Source of the DNA: Agaricus subrufescens
Lineage: Eukaryota; Basidiomycota; Agaricomycetes; Agaricales; Agaricaceae
Reading direction: 5' to 3'
DNA length: 64,000 bases
Assembly: GCA_029945375.1 (NCBI GenBank)
Contig: CM057061.1
Span: 1,302,001-1,366,000 of the forward strand
In this document: in pieces, positions 11,771 through 21,829 of the stretch
How the letters are laid out: the number at the start of each line of letters is the position of its first letter
Numbering within the stretch: position 1 is the stretch's first letter
Translations under genes and position numbers: made by a program
The notes under the pieces: model-generated
Seen by the model: only the letters and a program-made list of their open reading frames with translations
What the model was told of the DNA's origin: nothing
Databases searched by the model: none

Positions 11771-13338
11771 TAACTCACTTCTCTCCAGCGGTACCACCTG
11801 CTACCCCCATGAATGCCCCAATTTTATGTACGTCACTTCTGCTGTATGGTCTATTCCCTCGCTGAGAGTGTACTTTTCAAGATGAAGAAAAATGGCCCTT
11901 TCTAACTCCGGCACTGGTCTGTCGCTACGAGGAAACAGCTATATTTACTAAGACAGCCTTCAGATTTTTGGCGCCGCCTTCGATTTGATGTTTTTCGGCA
12001 TTTTGACCGCTCAAGTATGTAGGTGTCCCTTCCTTATCCGTCGTTTGTCCCTCCCTGATACATCTTCAGACATCTATCACACATCATTCCCAAAGGATAG
12101 ACTGTTATTCAAACTTGCCGTCGCTTGGGTCTACCTAGTAGGGATGGTCCAAACGGCTATAGCTCTGTTGGATGTTCGCATCACATGGCTGACAGGGCTT
12201 CAAGCACTTCATAATGTCGGTGATATACCCATTCTAGGCCCGGATCATTTGTGGCTTTCAATAACAATATCAACGGCGACTGGTACGGGATGATTGTTGA
12301 AAGGGAGGGTTTCCGTTGATGGTTCTTTGTCCAGTGGTGGTTGTCATCCAATCAATGTATGCCCACAAGATATACGTACTCTCCAGAAATCGCTGGATCG
12401 CAAGTATCATTATCTTCGTAAGTTACTAATATGAATGTTATAAAGACGTCGAGAGTACTAATATTCCAACAGATGTCGATTATCCAACTTGGCAGTGGTA
12501 TACTTGGGGCTGTTTGCTTTAGCTTAGAGCGCGCGCTTTACTCGGACACTATTTTTGAGGAATTAGGTGGGGGAGTGGTAGGAGAAGACACATGTCATTT
12601 TGGATTCATATGGGTATGCACTAACCTTTCGCTTGCTATATATTGTTAACACTATCATGGAGATCTGGGGCCCTATCAACGCTACTTGCGACCTAACCAT
12701 CACCGTTTGCATGGTGACTCTCGTCAGTAGCAATTATGTTCTTAATTTCTACCTTTCTCAGACAAATACTTCACTAGCTCCTCAAATATCGTGGAAGAAC
12801 GGCGCGGCACAAGACACGTTCACATATCATGAGGCTGGTACAAATTGTCATAGAGACAGGCATGGCAACGAGTGAAGTCTTTCATTCTTATACCGGGAGG
12901 TTATTTAGCTGAAATTGTTTTGTAGCTGTTTTAATGATCATTTATACGTTCTTATTTGCCTTCGAGAGCCACATTCCTTTATACGTCGGGCCCCTCTTCC
13001 CGCTACCAGGACTCATAATGAGCAAGGTATACAGTAATTCAATGCTGGCTCTCCTGAACAACAGGGCGAACATTGTTAGCATAGGGAACGGAGGGGAATC
13101 TTTTGAGCTGACGTTTGTAGATATTTCAGTCCGAGGGTTTGATAGTGAGATTCAAATGCGAAATGGAGACCAAAATTCATCAGCTGGCCCTTCGGCACGC
13201 TAATACAATGCTATCGTATTTGTAATTAGAGGCCTGTTAGTTATCACGCACTAGGGGAACTTAGAATGCACAAGGGATAGAACTTGAGTACCAGGGGCCT
13301 TGGATTGAGGTTGAAAGCGCGGTGTCGATTATGTCTGA
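11771..13338. repeat. near-identical segmental duplication, left copy
   Basis: Matches 17221-18788 at a constant offset of 5,450 bp with no indel seen and only about ten substitutions noticed in 1,568 bp (for example at 12277, 12471 and 12569-12573). It covers the whole of DUF6534 copy 2 plus about 130 bp of 3' flank. Beyond 13338 the similarity continues at a clearly lower level to about 14020 (18788-19262 in the other copy). Confidence 0.95.
11809..13203 (+). CDS. DUF6534-type multi-span membrane protein, copy 2
   Basis: Same family and exon plan as the copy at 6643-8080. Readable exons give IFGAAFDLMFFGILTAQVYIYH, KDRLLFKLAVAWVYLVGMVQ, DHLWLSITIST, VVVIQSMYAHKIYVLSRNRW, SIIQLGSGILGAVCF, IWGPINATCDLTITVCMVTL, LLKYRGRTARHKTR, VQIVIETGMAT, and the signature FPLPGLIMSKVYSNSMLALLNN, with a stop at 13201-13203. 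No break occurs in these exons. The first exon is not resolved: ATG 11809 lies behind an AG acceptor-like sequence and its donor phase does not match the next exon, so the true start may be elsewhere. Six or seven membrane spans are likely. It is nearly identical to copy 3, so its expression could not be told apart by short reads. Confidence 0.72.
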
Positions 13339-13339
13339 C

Positions 13340-14021
13340 GTCAAACTGGCAATCAAGGTTGCTCTTCAGATCGAATCAGATCATGCTATGTTTGAGAGTA
13401 TCTTAAAATACTTCAACGTTGCACACTCAACTCTGATCTGTACTCAAATCTGTAGATGTACTGGCCTGAGGCTTTGGCCGCAACATCAAGATGAGAAATG
13501 AGATATCTCGGAGAGTTGGGCCGTTAGACATTAAAATGTCGATGGCCAAGACTCAGGCAGGATTCCAGAACTGGTCCATCTTATTCACGTTCTGGTCTTC
13601 TTTGCGGTCAGGTGATTGCCCTCTTTATTATCTCCCTTGATAGAAATTCTTTAGTGTGGCTGACACAGATAATACCATTCCAAGATAAATGACACCTCAG
13701 TGTTCAAGATGCCGCCGTTCGAGTAAGGAGCCCGAGTTAGCACGGCGGTAGCCACAGCACAACTTGTGACAAAGATAATTTACGCAACTTGAGACACGAT
13801 TCAGCCATTAGCCATGGCTAACTTGACAGACACTAGCCTCCACACTTATACCAAATAACACGGCAAGCCCGTTTGCTGCTTCAGTCCCACCCAGAGCTTG
13901 AAGCAGCATCAATAGAATGTCAAGCATCCTCGTAAAATAGCGGTCTTCTCTCACACTTCCAACACACCATCTCGATATGTTAAAAGCACATTCTTCATCA
14001 GTCCAATGAGGTACCTCCATC
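13340..14021 (-). pseudogene. decayed copy of the small minus-strand gene at 18831-19258
   Basis: Read from 14021 leftward, the first exon resembles the sister copy (MEVPHWTDEECAFNISRW, then GSVREDRYFTRMLDIL against MEVPHLTDEECVNTLRW, GSVREDHYFTRMRDVL). It then carries an extra stretch of about 70 bp, and the part matching exon 2 contains two consecutive in-frame stops near 13636 and frameshifts. It therefore appears broken. It ends abruptly at 14021-14029, where F-box sequence begins. Confidence 0.5.
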
Positions 14022-14028
14022 CCAATCT

Positions 14029-14458
14029 CGCAACATACCTGAGCCTCAAAGAGGTATGCAGAGGAATGCACGACATTGTTATGGACATGACATTTGCAAC
14101 ACCGGTCCTGAAGGAGATCATAGAGCTGGATCCCGCTTGGGGGATGTTCTGGATATATCCTTTCGGGAATCCACCACAAGAAACAAACCTTTTTCAGTAT
14201 TGCCTTTATTCCTGATTTTTCCTAAAGTGCCCTCCTGATGTACTATCGGAGTTGGTCATAACCCAGCCTAGACATACTTTTGAACCGTAATTTGCCTCTC
14301 ATCCAGCTCATCCATGCATTATATACGAACGGTTTCTCACACAATTGGATAAGACTGTGGAAGAGTGTGAGAAAGTTTGAGGACGTTTGGATTGATCATC
14401 GAGTGAATGGATGGGAAGTGAATAGATTTGGATTGCCCTACACAGAACCCCAAGAATA
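14029..14458 (+). pseudogene. 5'-deleted F-box gene
   Basis: Homologous to the last exon of the F-box gene at 19432-20998, beginning inside the F-box (ATYLSLKEVCRGMHDIVMD). The upstream two thirds of the gene are absent: sequence left of about 14029 matches 18788-19262, while sequence right of it matches 20579 onward, so about 1.3 kb has been lost relative to the sister unit. The frame stops at 14213-14215, and the remainder is readable only after frameshifts, ending in WEVNRFGLPYTEPQE before TAA at 14456-14458. Non-functional. Confidence 0.85.
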
Positions 14459-14949
14459 ATGGATGTTACTTGTCTTCTTTTATTAATTGTTTATAATGTA
14501 GGTTCGATGCTGTATCATTTGAACTTGGAAATATCTGACACCAATGTAGCTCTCCTACTATATTTGAGTTTGATACCCTCTATAGAAGGGGTAGATTTTG
14601 GTGGTAAGGCATGTATCATCAATATGATTGATGAGTAGGAAGTCGTTTGAGTAGGAAAGTGGTATCTTGATGGTTCAGATCATAGCGACCACCACTACCG
14701 TTCCCCACTTATTAATGATATTTGAAGGAACATGGAATAATTGTGGAAATGCGTGCTTACGTTTCTGGTGCACTTAATCAGAAGCATACCAACAGGCCCA
14801 TCCTGAAGTACCCTGGAATCAAACTTGGAGGACAGGGTCATGCATGCGAAATGCACGTGAAGTTGAAGTTCATTTCATTTATAAGTTAGCTTTGACAAAT
14901 TTGTCTGGTTCACCTCACTCACCTCGTTTCCCGTGCCATCCAATCGCTC

Positions 14950-16451
14950 ATGGGGGATTTCGACGAATTATGTTTCTTATGCGGGGTTTCACCTGAGGGC
15001 CCCTCTGAATTTACTATGAGCCCCCGCCTCACTGCGGGAGATTTGGCTAATGCCCTTTTCGAGCATTTCCCCGATATCCTCTCAGCTATTCCAACGTACG
15101 GGACTAAAGAGGACTTGGAGGGTTTCCTGGAATTGATGTTCACGGAGGATGTCCCGGATGACTTTAATGACTTGTCTGAAGCATTTGAAGCCTGTGTTGC
15201 GATTGGTTATTTTGACTTTGATGGTGATACACCTCGCAAAGAAACCGATGATCCAACAGTGAAATTCCTTTTTCCTGATGGTAGATTCGTGAAAAAGCGA
15301 TTGGTAGATGATCCGTCATGTGGAGAATTCCGAATGGTGAACTGGGACAATGACCCTGATACCGGAGGAGTGGGTCAGACTATGGATATGTCAAGGACGG
15401 GTGCTTCCTTTCAGGGAGGTTTCGGAAACTTTTTCTTGTCACGGTGTTGTTTTGGGTTTTTAAAGGGGTGGATCAAGTGGCATGGATTACCACCAATGCG
15501 GGATGGGCGTCAGTTGTCATTCATAGGAGAATTATGGGAGATTGTGAACTCGAGAAGAAGCGGAAGAGGTAAGTGATATCACCTGTCTTTAGAATGTACT
15601 TGATGTTTATGTCACGCAATCAGGAAGTAATGGTTGTTTAGAGTGGCTGGAGCCTGGAGGAGCAGAGAAAAAGCTGAACCAGACTCAGTACGTGCTCGCG
15701 ACATACCAGGAGAAAGTCTATCCGGTGAAAACCGCAGCAGTGTTGCAAAGCGGATGCAGCAAAGACAGTATCAAGAGGGCCATATACGATGACTATGGGT
15801 ACTGGATGTTCGTATCGCCTCATGAGTGAGTGACCAAATATTCTTGACAGAAAATGATTTTAGCTTATTACAAATAGGTGGCCTGAAGCTTCCGAAGGCA
15901 AGGAACTGATTGAAGTTACTTCCCTTGGTTTTGGCATACCCCCTCGTGCCTCACAAATACCATTCTCCTTGGGGCACCTCTCTGGTCTAGCAATCGAAAT
16001 TCTTCACCAAATATTCCGTCATCTTCCCGATGTCTCGACGTACCTAAGCCTCAAACTGGTATGCAAAGGGATGCACGACATTGTTACGGACACTAAATTT
16101 GCATATCCGGTCCTGAGAGAAATCCTTGGGCCGGATCCAAATCGGGAGATGTTCTGGATACATCCTCTTGAAAACCAACCACAAGAGGTGGTCAATTTCA
16201 TGAAATGCCTCAATTCCTGGTTGTCTCTCAGGTGTTCTTCTGTGAAGAAGGAATCATTCACGGCCTGGGATATTCTATCTCACTGTGACTTCCCTCTCGT
16301 CCAGTTCATCTATTCATTATATACAAGTGATAACTTGCGGAACCGGAGACGATTATGGAAGAATGTGAAGAAGTTTGAGGAAGTCTGGGTTGATTATAGG
16401 GTGAATGGATGGGAGGTAAATCGCTTTGGGTTGCCATATACAGAATCTTAA
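14950..16451 (+). CDS. F-box protein with a Cys-containing N-terminal region, copy A
   Basis: Three exons (14950-15568, 15624-15825, 15878-16451) join in frame to 464 residues. The N-terminus FDELCFLCGVSPEGP has a CxxC pair. It is followed by a helical stretch, an acidic segment, GYFDFDGDTPRKE, FLFPDGRFVKKR, and the strongly conserved block GGFGNFFLSRCCFGFLKGW, then DGRQLSFIGELWEIVNSR. Exon 2 carries NGCLEWLEPGGAEKKL and IYDDYGYWMF. The F-box lies in exon 3 (about residues 303-350: LSGLAIEILHQIFRHLP, then YLSLKLVCKGMHDIV), followed by VLREILGPDP and EMFWIHPLE. Family knowledge: an F-box binds Skp1 and links a substrate to an SCF ubiquitin ligase. A mid-protein F-box with this N-terminal region is not something I can name. 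It is closest to the copy at 23842, including about 100 bp of 3' flank. Confidence 0.85.
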
Positions 16452-16552
16452 GGATACAAATGAAATCATGCCGTTGCATTGGCATACTAGATATCACTTA
16501 GGTTTGATGTATCACTCCAACCTGAAAATATCCTAAACACGTTTTTTCGGTG

Positions 16553-16798
16553 TTCATTTTCTGGACCGACATCCACAATTTTAAGGGATTTGCTTATTTT
16601 CCGTTACTGGGGCTTATGATGAGCAAGGTATATAACAACTCGATGCTAGTCCTTCTCAACAACCGGGCTACCATTTCTGGTGGAAGGAATGTGGTAGAAT
16701 CTTTCGAGTTCATAGAAGTTTCGGTACGAGGTCTCAAGGGTGATATTGAGTTGAGAACTAGGAGTCGAGATTCTACAGTTAGTGTGCGGGCACAGTAG
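16553..16798 (+). pseudogene. orphan last exon of a DUF6534-type gene
   Basis: Encodes FWTDIHNFKGFAYFPLLGLM, then the signature MSKVYNNSMLVLLNN, and stops at 16796-16798. It matches the last exon of copy 4 (22981-23190) and the flank beyond, but everything upstream is the 3' flank of the F-box gene at 14950-16451. There is no upstream exon and no ATG before MMSKVY. It is a fragment created at a recombination junction near 16551-16553. Confidence 0.88.
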
Positions 16799-17220
16799 CC
16801 ATTGGGTAATGACAGGCTATCGGTGTATAAACTGTGTAAATTTGCAAGGTACTGCTACACCTCCCAGTCCGGCTCGAGGAAGTTTAGACAATAGCGGCGT
16901 AATTCAAAGTCGAATAGTGAATGGTTTGACTACTCACTGAGATTTTTGAGCTCTTTAGTCGCTTTGGGTCAGATATGATTCATCGACCGTTCAAGGATGT
17001 CCTTCGTCTGCAAGCCCTCCTTGGGACGGTCGACTCCTTTACAGACCTAGCCAGCCGCAAAAACACGCCATCGCTCGACCGGCACTCAGAGGAGTACCGT
17101 CAACTGGCCTGACTCCTTGTGACTAATATCCCTCGAGCACGTCTGTAATGTATCTCACCAGCGAAAGTGTGAGTTCGATAAAAGCATGCCCGTAAATGTC
17201 AGTCATTTTGAGAGCAATGA
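16799..17220. repeat. non-coding repeat shared with 23191-23650
   Basis: Continues the match between the orphan exon and copy 4: both contain the same stretch with GACTCCTTTACAGACCTAGC and CACTCAGAGGAGTACCGTCA and differ by small indels. The match ends at about 17218-17220, where the 1.57 kb duplication starts. No gene is seen in it. Confidence 0.85.
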
Positions 17221-18788
17221 TAACTCACTTCTCTCCAGCGGTACCACCTGCTACCCCCATGAATGCCCCAATTTTATGTACGTCACTTCTGCTGTATGGT
17301 CTATTCCCTCGCTGAGAGTGTACTTTTCAAGATGAAGAAAAATGGCCCTTTCTAACTCCGGCACTGGTCTGTCGCTACGAGGAAACAGCTATATTTACTA
17401 AGACAGCCTTCAGATTTTTGGCGCCGCCTTCGATTTGATGTTTTTCGGCATTTTGACCGCTCAAGTATGTAGGTGTCCCTTCCTTATCCGTCGTTTGTCC
17501 CTCCCTGATACATCTTCAGACATCTATCACACATCATTCCCAAAGGATAGACTGTTATTCAAACTTGCCGTCGCTTGGGTCTACCTAGTAGGGATGGTCC
17601 AAACGGCTATAGCTCTGTTGGATGTTCGCATCACATGGCTGACAGGGCTTCAAGCACTTCATAATGTCGGTGATATACCCATTCTAGGCCCGGATCATTT
17701 GTGGCTTTCAATAACAATATCAACGGCAACTGGTACGGGATGATTGTTGAAAGGGAGGGTTTTCATTGATGGTTCTTTGTCCAGTGGTGATTGTCATCCA
17801 ATCAATGTATGCCCACAAGATATACGTACTCTCCAGAAATCGCTGGATCGCAAGTATCATTATCTTCGTAAGTCACTAATATGAATGTTATAAAGACGTC
17901 GAGAGTACTAATATTCCAACAGATGTCGGTTATCCAACTTGGCAGTGGTATACTTGGGGCTGTTTGCTTTAGCTTAGAACGCGCGCTTTACTCGGACACT
18001 ATTTTTGAGGAATTGGGAGGGGGAGTGGTAGGAGAAGACACATGTCATTTTGGATTCATATGGGTATGCACTAACCTTTCGCTTGCTATATATTGTTAAC
18101 ACTATCATGGAGATCTGGGGCCCTATCAACGCTACTTGCGACCTAACCATCACCGTTTGCATGGTGACTCTCGTCAGTAGCAATTATGTTCTTAATTTCT
18201 ACCTTTCTCAGACAAATACTTCACTAGCTCCTCAAATATCGTGGAAGAACGGCGCGGCACAAGACACGTTCACATATCATGAGGCTGGTACAAATTGTCA
18301 TAGAGACAGGCATGGCAACGAGTGAAGTCTTTCATTCTTATACCGGGAGGTTATTTAGCTGAAATTGTTTTGTAGCTGTTTTAATGATCATTTATACGTT
18401 CTTATTTGCCTTCGAGAGCCACATTCCTTTATACGTCGGGCCCCTCTTCCCGCTACCAGGACTCATAATGAGCAAGGTATACAGTAATTCAATGCTGGCT
18501 CTCCTGAACAACAGGGCGAACATTGTTAGCATAGGGAACGGAGGGGAATCTTTTGAGCTGACGTTTGTAGATATTTCAGTCCGAGGGTTTGATAGTGAGA
18601 TTCAAATGCGAAATGGAGACCAAAATTCATCAGCTGGCCCTTCGGCACGCTAATACAATGCTATCGTATTTGTAATTAGAGGCCTGTTAGTTATCACGCA
18701 CTAGGGGAACTTAGAATGTACAAGGGATAGAACTTGAGTACCAGGGGCCTTGGATTGAGGTTGAAAGCGCGGTGTCGATTATGTCTGA
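17221..18788. repeat. near-identical segmental duplication, right copy
   Basis: Counterpart of 11771-13338. Its left edge is sharp: upstream sequence matches the flank of copy 4 (to about 23650), not the flank of the left copy. Confidence 0.95.
17259..18653 (+). CDS. DUF6534-type multi-span membrane protein, copy 3
   Basis: Nearly identical to copy 2 in all readable exons; the few differences include a Val to Ile-type change at the start of the fourth span (VVIVIQ for VVVVIQ) and Ile to Val after the fifth intron (SVIQLGSG for SIIQLGSG). The body is open to the stop at 18651-18653, with the signature FPLPGLIMSKVYSNSMLALLNN. As in copy 2, the first exon is unresolved. The upstream flank differs completely from copy 2, so the two genes may be under different control despite almost identical products. 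Confidence 0.72.
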
Positions 18789-18830
18789 TGTTGATTTGAC
18801 AATCAAGGTTGCTCTTCAGATCGAATCGGA

Positions 18831-19258
18831 TCATGTTATGTTTAAGAGTATTTTAAAATACTTTAACGTTGCTACACACAACTCAGATCTGTACTCAAAT
18901 CTGTAGATGTTCTGACCCGAGGCCTTGGCCGCAATATTAAGATGAGAAATGAGAAAATGTTGGACATTAAATTGTCGATGGCTAAGACCCAGGCAGGATT
19001 CCAGAACTAGTCCATCTTCTTCAAATTCACATTCCGATCTTCCTTGCGGTCGGGCAATTGCCCTCTCTATAATTTCCCCTGGTAGAAAATTCTGTAGCTC
19101 GGCTGACACAAACAATACCATTCCAAGATAAACAAAACCTCAGTACCAATTAGCAGAACATCACGCATTCTCGTGAAATAGTGGTCTTCTCTCACACTTC
19201 CAACGCGCCATCTCAGTGTGTTAACACATTCTTCATCCGTCAAATGAGGCACCTCCAT
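18831..19258 (-). CDS. small gene of unknown function, divergent from an F-box gene
   Basis: Two exons (19147-19258 and 18831-19102; intron 44 nt, GT-AG) join in frame to 127 residues. Exon 1 reads MEVPHLTDEECVNTLRWRVG and REDHYFTRMRDVLL; exon 2 reads ELQNFLPGEIIERAIARPQG, then CEFEEDGLVLESCLGLSHRQ. The protein is soluble and rather acidic in the middle, with no signal peptide and no family I recognise. It is convergent with DUF6534 copy 3 and divergent from the F-box gene, whose ATG is 173 bp away. A decayed copy sits at the equivalent place in the sister unit (13340-14021), which shows it belongs to the duplicated unit. It may be a real small gene or a relic that happens to stay open. Confidence 0.42.
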
Positions 19259-19431
19259 CACCCAGGGATAGAGTAAAAGGCGGTTCGTCGCCGGGGCACC
19301 CAGCTTAAAAGGGCCATACACGCGAAAGACACGTGCATTTGATAGTCATCCAACTTGTTCGAACCCACGGACTTTTAAGAGGTTCGCCAACTTCAATCCA
19401 TTCACCCATCTCCCGCGTTGTCGAATCCATT

Positions 19432-20998
19432 ATGAACGACTTTGACGAAGTGTGCTTCTTATGTGGAGTTTCTCCCGTCGGTCCGACAATGTTCACTTCG
19501 AGGCCTGATCTCACTGCCCAAGAGCTGGCTAATGCGCTCCTCAAGCATTTTCCCAATGTCATCTCCACTGTCCGAGGCTGCAAAACCAAGAAGCACTTGC
19601 GGGACTGGTTGTACACGATACTTGCAGAAGACGATTTAGAGGATTTCCATGATTTGTCGACTTTCGAGGAATGCATTGCGATTGGATATTTTGACGACCA
19701 TGGTTACGCGCCTCGTAAGGAGGTGGATGACCCGGTAGTGAAGTACCTTTTCCTTGACGGCAAATTTGTGACGAAACAATATGCTGATCAACCATATTGC
19801 GGTGACTTTGAGAGGTGGTATCAGGATGAAGATTCTGACACTGAGGAGTCGGGAGATATACACGGGACCGGGGGTGTGCCTCAGACCGGAATCATTTATG
19901 ATTTCAGAAAGGTATGCGCAGGGATCAGCGATAGATTAAGAACAGGCGCTACTTCTCAGGGAGGTTTTGGAAACTTTTTCTTGTCCCGGTGTTGTCTCGA
20001 ACTTTTGAGGGGTTGGATTGAGCGTGATGTATTGCCACCAATGTGGGATGGGCGTCAGCTCTCATTCATTGGAGAGTTGTGGGAAATTGTTAATTCAAGA
20101 AAGACTGGAAGAAGTGAGTAACTTCTTCGTTGTTTTGAGCTCCATGGAATTCATGTTTCATAATTAGAAAGCAATGGTTGTTTAGAGTGGCTGGAACCTG
20201 GAGGGGCAGAGAAAAAATTAAAGAGAGTACAGCTGGAGCTTTCAGCACATCAAGGGGAAGTCTATCCCGCAAAGACTGCAATGGCGCTGCAAAGTACCTC
20301 TGACAGAGACAAGATAAGGAAGGCGATATATGATGATTATGGGTACTGGATGTTTGAGTTACCTAATGAGTAAGTGGTGTGATTTTCCTGTCCGAAATTC
20401 GTTTGAGTTTAACTCGAGCAGTTGGCCCTGTGCTCCGGAAAGCCAAGCATTAGTTGAAGTAACTGCCCTTGGTTTTGACGTTCCCCCTCGTGCCTCAGAA
20501 ACTTCATCCTCTCTTGGGTATTTCTCTGGTTTAGCGTTTGAAATACTTTGTCAAATACTTGGTCATCTTCCCGATATCGCAACATACCTGAGCCTCAAAA
20601 TGGTATGCAGAGGAATGCACGACATTATCATGGACACGAAACTTGCAATACCGGTCCTGAAGGAGATCATACAGCCGGATCCCGCTCGGGAGATGTTCTG
20701 GATATATCCCCTTGAAGACGAAGCAGGCCTTTTTCAGTACTACCTCCATACCTGGTTTTCCCTAAAGTGCCCTCCTGAGGTACTATCGGAGTTGGTCATA
20801 ACCGAAGACATACTTTTTCATCGCGATTTCCCTCTTATCCAGTTCATCCATGCATTATATACGAATGATTCCTCACGCAATAGGAGAAGACTGTGGAGGA
20901 ATGTGAAAAAGTTAGAGGAAGTTTGGATTGATTATCGGGTGAATGGATGGGAAGTGAATAGATTTGGATTGCCCCACGCAGAACCCGAAGAACAGTAG
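19432..20998 (+). CDS. F-box protein with a Cys-containing N-terminal region, copy B
   Basis: Three exons (19432-20113, 20168-20369, 20422-20998) join in frame to 486 residues. Same plan as the copy at 14950: N-terminal FDEVCFLCGVSPVGP, GYFDDHGYAPRKE, FLDGKFVTKQ, GGFGNFFLSRCCLELLRGW, DGRQLSFIGELWEIVNSR, NGCLEWLEPGGAEKKL, IYDDYGYWMF, then the F-box (FSGLAFEILCQILGHLPDIA and YLSLKMVCRGMHDI) and a C-terminal WIDYRVNGWEVNRFGLPH. It carries an extra acidic insert of about 20 residues (DEDSDTEESGD region) before GGFGNFF. It is the closest relative of the pseudogene at 14029-14458. Predicted role: substrate-recruiting subunit of an SCF ubiquitin ligase; the substrate is unknown. Confidence 0.85.
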
Positions 20999-21829
20999 AT
21001 GCTACTTGTGTTCTTTCATTAATTGTTAGTTCACGACTTTGACGTTATGGTATTCCGACCTGTAAACAGGATTCTTGAACAATCATGTCGTACATGATTT
21101 CCCTCTGCTTGTCTTGAATGCAAAAAGCGCCTAAATTATCCGGATCACGACTTCATCGACTTGTTGACTGATGTTAGTCCTAAAATGGCTTTGGGATAGG
21201 CATCAGTCAACTGACGTCCAATTGAAAGAGATGGTCTGCTTGGTAAATGTCTTCGAAAAAAAAAACACGAACGTTCCGGGAGCATTCCAAAAAAAGACCA
21301 TAACGTCATGTTCATCACTAAAATTCCGAGTCGTCTCTATCTCCTCCGACTCCATTATCATCATCAAGTGATCCGAAACACAGGCAGATATCCTCCAAGC
21401 TTGATGCATCATGGTTCTCACTCCAAGTGGTGACGGTCGCAGCACATAAGTACACTCAGACTGAAAGCAAGTTACTCACAGTGCGGTTCTGGCATGCCTA
21501 TCACCAAAGCCTGAACAGGCAAATGGGCGATATGGATGGCCGTGACGATGTTTTATCCCTTCTACGTCCCTCCAGATGGTTGGTGATACCACTCAAATTG
21601 GCAGCCGCAGCTTTAATCACCAGGCTTGGACTAGTTGATATCTCAAGTCAATCCTTCAAGCTTCAAGCTTCAAGGGCTGTCCACCGGGCTCGGCGTGATC
21701 GGTTTGGCCAGAAAGCTTCCAGCCACAGCCGAGCCCGAGCTGGTACTCCACTTTTTACACGATGTATAAATCACTTGAGGTATAACACACATTTCCTTGC
21801 TCAGTGAACCAAACATACTACCTCTCCAA
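20999..21829. other. spacer with short repeats and a hairpin
   Basis: No supported gene. It contains a short tandem repeat CTTCAAGCTTCAAGCTTCAAG near 21656-21676 and a perfect 9 bp inverted repeat (GGGCTCGGC at about 21687, GCCGAGCCC at about 21728). An open frame at 21427-21807 has no recognisable domain. Confidence 0.4.

Noticed and set aside
21427..21807. 126-codon frame before DUF6534 copy 4
   Set aside because: It includes the short tandem repeat and hairpin and has no recognisable domain; treated as spacer.
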